NCBI GenBank assembly: GCA_024742305.1
Contig: JANSYQ010000001.1
Location: forward strand, 457,851-521,850
Source of the DNA: a bacterium
GTDB taxonomy: Bacteria > Bacteroidota > Bacteroidia > Flavobacteriales_D > Crocinitomicaceae
Reading direction: 5' to 3'
DNA: 64,000 bases
This document shows positions 27,501-34,932 of the stretch, piece by piece. Under the pieces are notes generated by a model that saw only the letters and a list, made by a program, of their open reading frames with translations, had not been told where the DNA came from and made no database searches. How positions within the stretch are numbered: position 1 is the first letter of the stretch; each line of letters opens with the position of its first letter. The translations under genes and the position numbers were made by a program.

Positions 27501-27893
27501 GCTCGCCTGAATTAACTCGTAGTCGCGTGAGTTCGGGTCCAAGCGGTCATTCAGTTGTAGGGTATTTAAAAGTCGATCTGAGATGTTTGGAAAGAACCTT
27601 CCGATAATATTTGATGCTTGGTAACGGTTGATTCGTTTACCAAACGATTTTAGTTTCAACAATGGAATAATCACGAAGCGAATCATAATTAAAGTGTTCA
27701 CGAAAATGAACCCAAAAAATAGGCTTGCGCGAACCGCTGAATTAAACCTTCCAATGTACTCCAACGTGATTACCGACAAATAGGTAAACAACAAAACACC
27801 GATGAAAAGAATGGCTCCTTTCACCATTTGGTTCTTGTAATACTTTCGAATGAAAGCATCAATTTGGTTCAATAAACGATCAAAACTACTCAT
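24513..27893 (-). CDS. Large membrane-anchored coiled-coil protein, DUF4175 family
   Basis: This 1126-residue protein has two N-terminal membrane helices (about 24-45 and 52-76) and a third hydrophobic stretch near 152-172. An extracytoplasmic part of beta-rich domains follows to about residue 490. The second half is almost entirely predicted coiled coil, very rich in Glu, Lys, Gln and Met (about 490-780 and 1000-1080). A Gly/Pro/Lys-rich spacer with repeated PGxKPG units lies near 945-985. This architecture matches the DUF4175 family, which in Bacteroidota often precedes ybeY (my recollection). No enzyme motif is visible. An envelope structural role is inference. It diverges from gltX. Confidence 0.85.
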   Translation of the reverse strand: MSSFDRLLNQIDAFIRKYYKNQMVKGAILFIGVLLFTYLSVITLEYIGRFNSAVRASLFFGFIFVNTLIMIRFVIIPLLKLKSFGKRINRYQASNIIGRFFPNISDRLLNTLQLNDRLDPNSRDYELIQASVQQRSSKLNSVPFTEAINLGENKRYAVWVMPIVVIMFSIGIFKPDLYTSGTDRVVNFNKEYKPEAPFEYKLVSNLEAVEEGEDVPFEVSLSGSVIPKKVYVKSKQGTFLLEKVAKNRFAGKLVQVREDMNFQFVASHENEKFTSKDYHVDVIAKTAIGKLQATLTYPKYLGKENEVVENAGDLIIPEGTTVNWSILTKNSDEVQFWINENPQVFKKQGFSVNKRFLNDANARIVLMNKTSGKLDSTALSIDVIKDEYPRIEVEEVQDSIKDGIRYFSGVVGDDYGLNGLRFVYTITSEDGSKREESMNVGNVLGTESPFNFAVDFRREKVKLNDRIEYRFVVYDNDGVNGSKATSSRSFVYKLPNLEELNDKREEEQEKAKEDLSSVMEKASQFKKDLEKLRKESMNSNRSNWNQENQVNQLQEDHKSLIEDIQNLQEEMKNSVEEKNQLSEMDEELMEKQEAIEDLLEELMDDELRDLLDQLEELMKEQNKEMLEENMEQLEMSTEDMNKQLDRTMEMLKKMQVDEKIDAIEEQLKELAKEQEKLAEETKDSKEVTEEQKEAQREIDEKFEKIKEDIKEMDSLNNDLSRPMDMGDQQQNAEEVQEDLNDAEQNLNKGKSGKAGESQQNASDKMEQMAEQMDMMQQEANQQQEQEDMTMLRNILESLVSLSFDQEETMFNLERVADTDPAFKTHSRRQRRIIDDTKIVADSLYELAKRQPKIAKFIDDELNQIRANHELSLEDIDERRRRDLTIHQQYVMTSYNNLALMLNESLQQMQNSIRNQMPGSGSCNKPGGKGMPKPGEGMSGESMKKMLQKQLDAMKKGQQEGGKEPGDKPGQKPGEKPGQGGMGQLGMGSKQMAKMAAEQGAIRRRLEQLRKELNKDGSGEGNKLNDLIKELEEQERDIINKRLDNNSIKRQKEILTRLLESEKAIMERGFDEKRESKSPKNENYSNQIRFDEYNKEKLRQIELLRAVDPAYSKYYKDRANEYFNSVF

Positions 27894-27911
27894 AGCGACT
27901 ACTCGAACTAT

Positions 27912-27919
27912 CGAAAATA
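27912..27919 (-). promoter_or_regulatory. -7-like element of the DUF4175 operon
   Basis: The minus strand reads TATTTTCG, 7 of 8 to TAnnTTTG, 19 nt before the ATG at 27893. Confidence 0.4.
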
Positions 27920-28020
27920 CAATAATACATCCTTGTATTCAATACAATAAACGTTAATTAACAGTACATTCTTGTGTGCGGTTCGTTCAATCAAATCGCC
28001 CACCATTACTATTCATTCCG

Positions 28021-28028
28021 TATCTTTG
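28021..28028 (+). promoter_or_regulatory. -7 element of gltX
   Basis: TATCTTTG matches TAnnTTTG exactly and ends 22 nt before the gltX ATG. No TTG at -33 was seen. Confidence 0.6.
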
Positions 28029-28050
28029 CCCTCAAATTAAAGATTGAATT

Positions 28051-29574
28051 ATGTCACAACCCGTTCGTGTACGATTCGCACCATCACCAACAGGACCTCT
28101 TCACATGGGAGGAGTTCGCACTGCATTGTATAACTATTTGTATGCTAAAAAGCACAATGGAACCTTTATAATTCGTATTGAAGATACGGACCAAACGCGT
28201 TTCGTTGAAGGTGCGCAAGAGTACATTTTGGATGCTTTGAATTGGTGTGGAATCATGCCAACGGAAGGACCAGGAATTGGTGGTGATTACGGACCGTATG
28301 TTCAATCTGAACGTAAGGAGATGTATCGACCTTATGCCGAGCAATTGGTACAGGAAGGGAAAGCGTATTATGCATTTGACACTTCCGAAGAGTTGGATGC
28401 TATGCGTGAGCAAGCGAAGCAACTCGGGATGCCTAATTGGCAATACAACAGTGTTACAAGAAGTAATTTAAAGAACTCTTTAACTCTGCCAGCCGACGAA
28501 GTTCAAAAGCGATTGGACTCCGGAGAACCTTACACGATTCGATTCAAAATGCCGCGAAACGAAGATGTGCGTTTTGAAGATGAAATCCGTGGATGGGTGG
28601 TTGTAAATACCAACAACTTGGACGATAAAATCTTGTTCAAATCGGATGGTATGCCAACGTATCACTTAGCGAATATTGTGGATGATCACACCATGGCGAT
28701 CTCACATGTGATTCGCGGGGAAGAATGGTTACCCTCTGCCCCATTGCACGTTTTGTTGTACAAAGCTTTTGGTTGGGAGTGTCCAAAGTTTGCGCACCTT
28801 CCATTGATTTTGAAACCGAACGGAAACGGAAAATTATCGAAGCGTGACGGAGACAAAGGTGGTTTCCCTGTTTTCCCGACCGACTGGAAAACATCCGAAG
28901 GAGAAATCTTTCCAGGTTACCGCGAACAAGGATATTATCCGGAGGCTTTTGTGAACATGCTTGCTTTCTTGGGTTGGAACCCTGGAACTCCACAAGAAAT
29001 TTTCTCACTTGAAGATTTGTGTGAAGCGTTTACTTTGGAACGTGTTTCGAAAGCGGGAGCTAAATTTGATCCAGATAAAACAAAGTGGTTCCAGCAACAA
29101 CATTTACGTTTGCGTGATGATAAAGTATTGGCTGAAGAATTGAAAAATTTAGTTGATACCGATCTATCCGTTGAGCAATTAACAACCGTAAGTAGCTTGA
29201 TGAAGGAGCGCGCCACTTTCATTCAGGATATTGAAATCGAAGGTGATTTTCTTTTCTCTGCACCATCTTCCTACGATGAAAAAACGGTACGCAAGAAATG
29301 GAAAGAAGAAGCTCCAGGATTGATGTCGGAATGGATGACAATTTTAGAAGGTATTTCCACATTTGATGCCGCGACTATCGAGACAGAATTTAAGTCGATG
29401 TTGGAAGCAAAAGAGCTTGGAATTGGACGCGTTCTTCCATTGTTCCGTTTGTTGCTAACCGGTAAAGGAATGGGACCAAGCATGTTTGAAATTGCAGAAT
29501 TCCTAGGAAAAGAAGAGACTTTAAACAGAATGAAGTCTGGTATTGAAGCTATTGCCCAAGTTCAGCAAGCATGA
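28051..29574 (+). CDS. gltX: Glutamyl-tRNA synthetase
   Basis: GltX charges tRNA-Glu. The 507-residue class I synthetase has the N-terminal FAPSPTGPLHMGGVRTA with the HIGH-type motif as HMGG, and the KMSKS-type loop as KLSKRDGD in the middle. The anticodon-binding region is helical, ending near GIEAIAQVQQA. Length is normal for a bacterial GluRS. There is no sign of a GlnRS, since the catalytic start and the C-terminal helical cage are of the GluRS type. The stop codon overlaps the folB start as ATGA, so the two are translationally coupled. Confidence 0.97.
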   Translation: MSQPVRVRFAPSPTGPLHMGGVRTALYNYLYAKKHNGTFIIRIEDTDQTRFVEGAQEYILDALNWCGIMPTEGPGIGGDYGPYVQSERKEMYRPYAEQLVQEGKAYYAFDTSEELDAMREQAKQLGMPNWQYNSVTRSNLKNSLTLPADEVQKRLDSGEPYTIRFKMPRNEDVRFEDEIRGWVVVNTNNLDDKILFKSDGMPTYHLANIVDDHTMAISHVIRGEEWLPSAPLHVLLYKAFGWECPKFAHLPLILKPNGNGKLSKRDGDKGGFPVFPTDWKTSEGEIFPGYREQGYYPEAFVNMLAFLGWNPGTPQEIFSLEDLCEAFTLERVSKAGAKFDPDKTKWFQQQHLRLRDDKVLAEELKNLVDTDLSVEQLTTVSSLMKERATFIQDIEIEGDFLFSAPSSYDEKTVRKKWKEEAPGLMSEWMTILEGISTFDAATIETEFKSMLEAKELGIGRVLPLFRLLLTGKGMGPSMFEIAEFLGKEETLNRMKSGIEAIAQVQQA

Positions 29575-29927
29575 GTAAGCACACCATTGAAGTCAATGGA
29601 ATTAGGTTGTATGCTCACCACGGGTGTCTTCCCGAGGAAACAGCTATTGGAGGTCATTACATTGTAGATGTTGCCATCACTACCGATTTTACCGAAGCAA
29701 TGCAGCATGATGATCTCAGTGCTACGGTTGACTATGTAGATGTTAATCGTATTGTTGCGCGCGAAATGGCTGTTCCTTCGAAACTCATTGAACACGTTGG
29801 TTATCGAATTGTACAAGCGTTGAAATCAGAAGTTTCGGGAATTGATTCCATAAAAGTCAAAGTGATCAAACTTACACCACCTATTAACGGTGATGTGGAT
29901 AATGTAGCTATTGTGATTGAAGGATGA
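29571..29927 (+). CDS. folB: Dihydroneopterin aldolase
   Basis: FolB cleaves dihydroneopterin to 6-hydroxymethyl-dihydropterin and glycolaldehyde in folate synthesis. The 118-residue protein shows the family pattern: IEVNGIRLYAHHGCLPEE at the N-terminus, DLSATVDYVDV in the middle, and a C-terminal strand KVIKLTPPINGDVDNVAI with the conserved Lys and Pro. It overlaps gltX by 4 nt (ATGA). A strong inverted repeat lies 22 nt downstream and may stop transcription. Confidence 0.94.
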   Translation: MSKHTIEVNGIRLYAHHGCLPEETAIGGHYIVDVAITTDFTEAMQHDDLSATVDYVDVNRIVAREMAVPSKLIEHVGYRIVQALKSEVSGIDSIKVKVIKLTPPINGDVDNVAIVIEG

Positions 29928-29948
29928 ACCCATTCCCCTTTTGGAACG

Positions 29949-29992
29949 CTTTCGCCAAAAGCTTTCACCGGCGGACGAAGCCTTTGGCGAAG
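29949..29992. repeat. Hairpin downstream of folB
   Basis: TTCGCCAAAAGCTT and AAGCCTTTGGCGAA are reverse complements with one mismatch and a 13-nt spacer. There is no T run directly after it, so it is either a factor-dependent terminator, an RNA-stabilising stem or a short repeat element. The following 190 nt up to the tRNA contain G-rich runs but no gene. Confidence 0.6.
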
Positions 29993-30155
29993 AACTCAGC
30001 GATGGCTCAGGGGGATAAGAGGGGGAGGACAACTATAAATTAGTATTTTTTTCGTCACGCTCCCGAGACCTCCCTCATGTCTCTACAAGCTCGACAGCCG
30101 GGGGCAGAAATACGAATTTTTTACTATCTTTCATTTAAGTTTCCAAGGGATTGCG

Positions 30156-30163
30156 TACCTTTG
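30156..30163 (+). promoter_or_regulatory. -7 element of the tRNA-Cys gene
   Basis: TACCTTTG matches TAnnTTTG exactly and lies 19 nt upstream of the mature tRNA 5' end. Confidence 0.6.
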
Positions 30164-30182
30164 GCGACCTACGTGAAAAAAT

Positions 30183-30257
30183 GGTCCTGTGGCCGAGGGG
30201 CTTAGGCACTGGTCTGCAAAACCAGTTACAGCGGTTCGAATCCGCTCGGGACCTCCA
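30183..30257 (+). tRNA. tRNA-Cys (anticodon GCA)
   Basis: A full cloverleaf can be folded. The acceptor stem GGTCCTG pairs with CGGGACC (one G-U), the anticodon stem CTGGT/ACCAG encloses loop CTGCAAA with anticodon GCA, and the T arm is AGCGG-TTCGAAT-CCGCT. The discriminator base is T (U) and CCA is encoded, as usual for tRNA-Cys. A terminator follows directly, so it is a single-gene transcript. Confidence 0.95.
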
Positions 30258-30262
30258 AAAAG

Positions 30263-30293
30263 CCCTCTGATTTTCATCAGGGGGTTTCTTTTT
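30263..30293 (+). terminator. Rho-independent terminator of tRNA-Cys
   Basis: CCCTCTGA pairs with TCAGGGGG (one G-U) over a 6-nt loop and is followed by a T-rich run broken by one C. It starts 6 nt after the tRNA. Confidence 0.85.
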
Positions 30294-30304
30294 CTACATG
30301 CATT

Positions 30305-31015
30305 ATGAGAGTTGGTAGCGATTTTGATAAAATGGAATTTTCTTGGTTTGGTTTGGATCTTTTAGAGCCAAATTCACTTCTAACCAACTCACTGATTACC
30401 CTAACAGCCCTTATCTTCTTTTCTCTTGTTATTCGCAAATTTCCATTAAATAAAGCGTTTTACAACTACTGGAAGTGGCTTTTTCTATTACAAGGAATCT
30501 CATTTTTTACTGGTGGCTTGGGACATGTTCTTTACAATTACACGGGGGTTTGGGGAAAGTTCGTTCCGATGGTTTTTGCCACCGGGATGATCATGTTTGC
30601 TGAACACGCCATGTTAACTTTAATACCTAAAGGCAAACAAAATTTGTTCATGACAATATCCAAAGTCAAAGCAGCTACGGCAATAGTCATTTTGCTGATT
30701 TTAATGCTTAGGATGGATGTCGAAAATAACCTCGAGAAATTATTGTTGGTACCTAGTTTGAATTCTACCATTGGATATTTTGCCACGTTGTTCTTCCTTG
30801 GATGGCGTTACGGAAAACGCGTTTCAAAAGCACTTTACCTCCTTCCAATTAGTGTACTCGTTTTAATTCCAGCGGCTATTTTTCAGATGAAGAAAATTAA
30901 CATTCATCCCTGGTTCGATCGCAACGACGTAGGTCACTTACTTATCATTATTACTTTGTTCTTGTATTATTTCGCGATCAAAGGATATCATCGCGATACG
31001 GAAGATGCGGCTTAA
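30305..31015 (+). CDS. Polytopic membrane protein of unknown function
   Basis: The 236-residue protein has six to seven hydrophobic helices (near 25-42, 58-80, 85-105, 115-135, 150-168, 176-194 and 212-228). Polar motifs within the membrane part include FFTGGLGHVLYNY and HPWFDRNDVGHLL; the paired Gly-His segments recall the metal-site helices of the ceramidase-like (CREST) membrane hydrolases, but this is only a resemblance. An alternative start is the Met at residue 10 (30332). Its 3' end overlaps the convergent anti-sigma gene by 4 nt. No operon partner is visible. Function unknown. Confidence 0.75.
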   Translation: MRVGSDFDKMEFSWFGLDLLEPNSLLTNSLITLTALIFFSLVIRKFPLNKAFYNYWKWLFLLQGISFFTGGLGHVLYNYTGVWGKFVPMVFATGMIMFAEHAMLTLIPKGKQNLFMTISKVKAATAIVILLILMLRMDVENNLEKLLLVPSLNSTIGYFATLFFLGWRYGKRVSKALYLLPISVLVLIPAAIFQMKKINIHPWFDRNDVGHLLIIITLFLYYFAIKGYHRDTEDAA

Positions 31016-31959
31016 TAACGAACTGTAATTGTTCCGGTTTCTTTGATTGGAGTACCTTTTTCACTTTCCGCTACTAGAATGTAAACATACTTTCCTGCCG
31101 GAACAAGTTGTCCTCTAGTAGGATCTAAGCCAGTCCAACGGAACCTAGGATCTTTTGACATCATCACCGTGTTTCCAGTTTGATCATAGATTACGAAATC
31201 GAAGGATCTAAACGCAATATCTTCTCCTAAAATTAAATGATATACATCGTTTAATCCATTTCCATCTGGTGTAAATACATCAGGTATTATGATAGAAATG
31301 TCTTCTTTCTCTTCAGTTGAAGTGTCCTCAATAACGATATTTTGTAGCGGGTCGTCTTCCTTTGCTAAATGCTCTTGCTCTAGCTTGATGATATCATTAT
31401 TTCTCGCCTCTGTGATGTCTTCTTTTCCAATTTGATCATCTACTTTGTTAAACGAAGAAGGTGCGGAATCTTGTTTAGGTTTTTCAATCGGATCAGCTGG
31501 TACAATAACTTCATCAGGATCTGAAAGAGCCTTCCCATCTCTAGGTCCTGTTGTAGGTACAACATCGTCGTTTGGAATAACAGCTGGAATGGATTTCTGA
31601 TTTACCTGAGAAGTAGTATTTGAATTAGATTTATTATCGACTACAAAAACCTTTTCATCCTCTTTGATTTTCGATGAATCTTCTTCCGATTTCTCCGAAA
31701 CAACTGCGGTATTTTTCGGTTCTTTTACTGTATTATCAGAATCCGAGGAAGTGTACAAAACAACGCCCGTTGCGATCACTGCCGCTCCGGAAATACCAAT
31801 AATCGCTTTAGTCAACAAAGACATACCCCCAACTCCCGTTGCTCCGGAAGCGGCACCTACTTGAGAAGCAACATTCGCCCACAAATCAGGGTTCACCTTT
31901 GCTTCATAATTCCCCAATTTCTCGGAGAACAGGTCTTTTATTTGGTCATTATCGCTCAA
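31012..31959 (-). CDS. Putative anti-sigma factor ending in a T9SS type B (gliding-associated) C-terminal domain
   Basis: The 315-residue protein starts with a cytoplasmic segment of about 45 residues (IKDLFSEKLGNYEAKVNPDLW) of the kind found in Bacteroidota anti-sigma proteins. One membrane helix follows (about 48-67, ISGAAVIATGVVLY), then an acidic, Ser/Asp/Lys-rich periplasmic linker of about 150 residues. The last 90 residues form a gliding-motility-type (type B) C-terminal domain: IIPDVFTPDGNGLNDVYHL, FVIYDQTGNTV, RWTGLDPTRGQLVPAGKYVY, ending TGTITVRY. It overlaps the preceding ECF sigma gene by 11 nt, so the two make a sigma/anti-sigma pair. A membrane anchor combined with a cargo-type domain is unusual. 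Partner assignment is inference from context. Confidence 0.8.
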   Translation of the reverse strand: MSDNDQIKDLFSEKLGNYEAKVNPDLWANVASQVGAASGATGVGGMSLLTKAIIGISGAAVIATGVVLYTSSDSDNTVKEPKNTAVVSEKSEEDSSKIKEDEKVFVVDNKSNSNTTSQVNQKSIPAVIPNDDVVPTTGPRDGKALSDPDEVIVPADPIEKPKQDSAPSSFNKVDDQIGKEDITEARNNDIIKLEQEHLAKEDDPLQNIVIEDTSTEEKEDISIIIPDVFTPDGNGLNDVYHLILGEDIAFRSFDFVIYDQTGNTVMMSKDPRFRWTGLDPTRGQLVPAGKYVYILVAESEKGTPIKETGTITVRY

Positions 31960-32485
31960 TTCCTAATTCTTCTAATTTGGTTTTTAAGTATGCCCTAGCA
32001 CGGGAGTACTGACTCTTAGACGTATTTTCTGATATATTTAGTTGCATGGCTATTTCTTTATGCGAATAACCTTCGATGGCAAACATGTTAAATACGATCC
32101 TATATCCGTCTGGTAAATCATTCACAATCTTCATGAGATCATCAGCTGCTAATCCTTCAACAATGTAGCTATCCAATTCTAATTTGTAATCTACATCATC
32201 TACATTCACACTGTCCTTAAATTTGACATTCCTTCGAATTTCATCCAGTGCCGTATTCACCATAATTCTACGAATCCAACCCTCCAAGGAACCGTTCCCT
32301 GAATACTTGGACAGCTTCATAAATACTTTGACAAAACCGTCTTGTAGTACATCCTCCGCTTGCTCGGTGTTTTTTGCATATCGCATGCACACACCCAGCA
32401 TTTTCGGGGCAAACTTTTCAAACAACGCACGCTGAGCTCTGGCATCCCCCTTCAAACACTTTTTCACCAAAGCCGAATCATCCAT
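31949..32485 (-). CDS. ECF-type RNA polymerase sigma factor
   Basis: The 178-residue protein has the two domains of group 4 sigma factors. Region 2 is seen at about residues 15-85 (RYAKNTEQAEDVLQDGFVKVF, GWIRRIMVNTALDEIRR) and region 4 at about 120-170 (YSHKEIAMQLNISENTSKSQ, a helix-turn-helix). Such factors direct transcription of surface or stress genes on an envelope signal. The following overlapping gene codes for a membrane protein that probably holds it inactive. Many targets are possible and none can be named from the sequence. Confidence 0.93.
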   Translation of the reverse strand: MDDSALVKKCLKGDARAQRALFEKFAPKMLGVCMRYAKNTEQAEDVLQDGFVKVFMKLSKYSGNGSLEGWIRRIMVNTALDEIRRNVKFKDSVNVDDVDYKLELDSYIVEGLAADDLMKIVNDLPDGYRIVFNMFAIEGYSHKEIAMQLNISENTSKSQYSRARAYLKTKLEELGIER

Positions 32486-32570
32486 AAACAGCGCTTATTC
32501 TTGTAGACCTAAAAATCGTAAAAAAGGTTGCATCCAGCGTAAAATATGTGGGAAAATGGGTCATTTATCG

Positions 32571-32578
32571 TATTTTCG
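32571..32578 (+). promoter_or_regulatory. -7-like element of the thioredoxin-like gene
   Basis: TATTTTCG (7 of 8 to TAnnTTTG) ends 18 nt before the ATG at 32597 and supports that start rather than the upstream one at 32546. Confidence 0.45.
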
Positions 32579-32596
32579 TGGCTCCAAAAACTGTAC

Positions 32597-33829
32597 ATGA
32601 AATATCAGGCGATCCTATTACTCACCTTTATCTCAACATTTGGATTCGCGCAAGAAACAACTCTGCCCAAACTAAAAAAGGGACGATGGGTTGCCGGACT
32701 GCAGCTGAATGAAAACGATGTCCTTCCTTTTGAAATGGAGGTAGAAAAAGTCGAAGATAGCTACCAATTCTATGTAGTAAATGGTGATGAAATGATTAAA
32801 ATGCAATCGCCTGAATTTAAAAATGACAGTCTTTTCGTTCGTTTTCCTTACTTCAACTCGGAATTAGTGTTTGTGGCCGATGGCAAAAAATCCATTCATG
32901 GTTACTGGCAAAATTTTAATAAGAAAAATTACACCATTCCTTTTACCGCAGAACGCTCTAAGAAAAATGCACGCTTCTCTGAAACAAAAAAGAAAGCGGA
33001 TATGTTGGCTCAGGTCGATGGAAAATGGGAAGTTACTTTCGGAAAAGGATCTGATTCTGAATATCCGGCGGTTGGTATTTTTAATCAAGAAGAAGAGGTA
33101 ATTACCGGAACCTTTCTTACCGAGACTGGCGACTACCGTTTTTTGGCAGGGAACGTAACGGAGGACAGTTTGTACCTTTCTTGTTTTGACGGCTCGCATG
33201 CATTTTTATTCAAAGCAAAGAAGAATGGAAATGAGCTGGAAGGAACGTTCTTCAGTGGATCGCACTGGTCCAGCTCTTGGATGGCAAAACCCAACGCTCA
33301 ATTCGAACTAACCAGTCCGGAAGATTTGACTTTTATTGAAGGGGATAGCACCGTGGCATTTCGATTGTCGAATTTGGAAGGAAAATCTGTCATTTTTCCG
33401 AATTCCTCAACGGAAGGAAAAGTAGTCATCATTCAAATTATGGGAACTTGGTGTCCAAATTGCTTGGATGAAACCATGTACTACAAGAAGTTAAGCGAGC
33501 GTTACAAAGACCAAGGATTGGAGATTATCTCTGTTTGTTACGAAGCAGGAGATACGTTTGAAGAACACAAAGCCAGCATCGAACGCTTGAAAAACAATCT
33601 CGATTTAGACTTCACCTTTGTGGTAGGAGGAAGCGCTAAAAAATCCCTAGCATCTCGACACTTCAGTATGCTGAACGAGGTTATTTCGTTTCCAACATCC
33701 ATATTTATTGGAAGAGACGGAAGCGTAAAACGCGTTCACACCGGTTTCAATGGTCCGGGAACTGGAGAAATCTATACACAGTATGTAGAGGAAACCAACG
33801 CGTTGATTGAATTTCTTTTAGCGCAGTAA
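32597..33829 (+). CDS. Secreted thioredoxin-like protein (TlpA/AhpC-TSA family) with N-terminal beta domain
   Basis: With the start at 32597 the product of 410 residues opens on a signal peptide (MKYQAILLLTFISTFGFAQ). About 250 residues of beta-rich sequence follow. The last 140 residues form a thioredoxin fold with the redox motif WCPNC near residue 285 and a cis-Pro in FPTSIFIGRDG. TlpA-type proteins work in the periplasm in thiol reduction, cytochrome maturation or envelope repair. The Bacteroidota often fuse them to a DUF4369-type domain; the N-terminal part here has a similar size but I cannot confirm that family. It stands between the divergent sigma gene and the convergent rpiB. Confidence 0.85.
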   Translation: MKYQAILLLTFISTFGFAQETTLPKLKKGRWVAGLQLNENDVLPFEMEVEKVEDSYQFYVVNGDEMIKMQSPEFKNDSLFVRFPYFNSELVFVADGKKSIHGYWQNFNKKNYTIPFTAERSKKNARFSETKKKADMLAQVDGKWEVTFGKGSDSEYPAVGIFNQEEEVITGTFLTETGDYRFLAGNVTEDSLYLSCFDGSHAFLFKAKKNGNELEGTFFSGSHWSSSWMAKPNAQFELTSPEDLTFIEGDSTVAFRLSNLEGKSVIFPNSSTEGKVVIIQIMGTWCPNCLDETMYYKKLSERYKDQGLEIISVCYEAGDTFEEHKASIERLKNNLDLDFTFVVGGSAKKSLASRHFSMLNEVISFPTSIFIGRDGSVKRVHTGFNGPGTGEIYTQYVEETNALIEFLLAQ

Positions 33830-34267
33830 TTATCCGCAAGCAATTTTGTTCACTCGGCGTTCATGACGTCCTCCTTCAAATTCAGTAGCAAGAAATACGT
33901 CCACCATTTCTATCGCTTCTTCTGTGGTAATAAAGCGGGCTGGTAGCGCCAAAATATTTGCGTTGTTATGTTCACGTGCCAATTGGGCAATTTCCGGTTT
34001 CCAGCACAATGCGCTGCGCACTCCTTGATGCTTGTTAGCTGTCATGTTGATTCCATTTCCTGAACCGCAGATCAATATTCCCAACGTACCTTCGTTTTCT
34101 TCCACTTTGGAAGCCACGGGGTGACCAAAATCTGGATAATCAATACTGTCTTCTGAGAAGCATCCAAAGTCTTCTACTTCATATCCTTTGGATTGTAAGT
34201 GTGAAATAAGCGTAGCTTTCAACTGAAATCCTGCATGATCTGCTCCGATGGGTAAATATTTGCTCAT
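33830..34267 (-). CDS. rpiB: Ribose-5-phosphate isomerase B
   Basis: RpiB interconverts ribulose 5-phosphate and ribose 5-phosphate. The 145-residue protein shows IGADHAGFQLK at the N-terminus, YPDFGHPVA, the catalytic Cys in LICGSGNGINMTANK, and the region VRSALCWKPEIAQLAREHNNANILALPARF typical of the RpiB/LacAB family. The sequence is of RpiB rather than LacA/LacB type by length and by being single-gene. A -7 element lies upstream at 34284-34291. It is the first gene to the left of the AT-rich gap, pointing away from it. Confidence 0.95.
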   Translation of the reverse strand: MSKYLPIGADHAGFQLKATLISHLQSKGYEVEDFGCFSEDSIDYPDFGHPVASKVEENEGTLGILICGSGNGINMTANKHQGVRSALCWKPEIAQLAREHNNANILALPARFITTEEAIEMVDVFLATEFEGGRHERRVNKIACG

Positions 34268-34283
34268 TAAATGGAATTTGAAA

Positions 34284-34291
34284 CAAAGCTA
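34284..34291 (-). promoter_or_regulatory. -7 element of rpiB
   Basis: The minus strand reads TAGCTTTG, an exact TAnnTTTG match, 17 nt before the rpiB ATG. Confidence 0.55.
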
Positions 34292-34319
34292 AACCATATT
34301 CACTTTTCCATCAAGTTTT

Positions 34320-34870
34320 AAACATTGAAGAAATCAACACTTTCTACAACGCCCGTAAATAGAGGAAGTAGAATGGTAAATTATTCACGTTGTTTTACAC
34401 AATTGTGTTGGTAAGGGTTCATAAGTCGACAAATCTTTTTCTAGGAAGTTTGCTAAAAATGTATAAGCAGCTCGCAGATGGAATTTCAAAGAAAAAAACA
34501 CCTTAATTTATCCCGACTTTTCCTTGACAAATGAACACAAATTGAATCGGACAAACGTATAATTCTTTTCACATGTTACCGCTGTGTAAAATTGTGGATA
34601 AACCCACCTAATTCAACAAGCATCAAGTAAAGAAGCATGGAAAACGATGTGAATAACTGCACCTATGATCTTGATAACCTAAATAGCAAACATTTCGTTC
34701 ACAATTTCCAAACATATTCACAGCACTAATAAGAATTAATAAATCTTCTTTTTTAAAAAAATATATATCTATTCTCTTGTATTGTGAACAACAAATGACC
34801 CAGTTGTATTTTTTGAATCAAATTTCTATCTTCTAGTGAATGTATACGTAACTATTTAATAATCAATAAA
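34320..34870. other. Candidate chromosomal replication origin (oriC)
   Basis: This AT-rich stretch of about 550 nt has no credible gene. It holds a cluster of DnaA-box-like 9-mers relative to TTATCCACA: one perfect box on the minus strand (TGTGGATAA, 34593-34601); one with a single mismatch (TGTGAATAA, 34648-34656); and five with two mismatches: TTATTCACG (34381), TTTTACACA (34393), TGTGTAAAA (34583), ATATTCACA (34714) and TGTGAACAA (34783). An AT-only run of T and A tracts at about 34745-34770 could be the unwinding element. Genes on both sides point away from it. No dnaA gene is in the window; many Bacteroidota origins are not next to dnaA (general knowledge). Experimental proof is lacking. 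Confidence 0.6.
34593..34601 (-). promoter_or_regulatory. Perfect DnaA box
   Basis: TGTGGATAA is the reverse complement of the consensus TTATCCACA. It directly follows a two-mismatch box (TGTGTAAAA, 34583-34591) in the same orientation, one base apart. Confidence 0.65.
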
Positions 34871-34932
34871 GTAAATTTGTTCTGGGCGGCGCGGTGCGGC
34901 TGTTGGCAAAATTAACGCATCTTTGTAACTGT

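Noticed and set aside
34507..34515. TTATCCCGA as another DnaA box
   Set aside because: It matches 7 of 9 bases but lacks the conserved CACA end that DnaA contacts.
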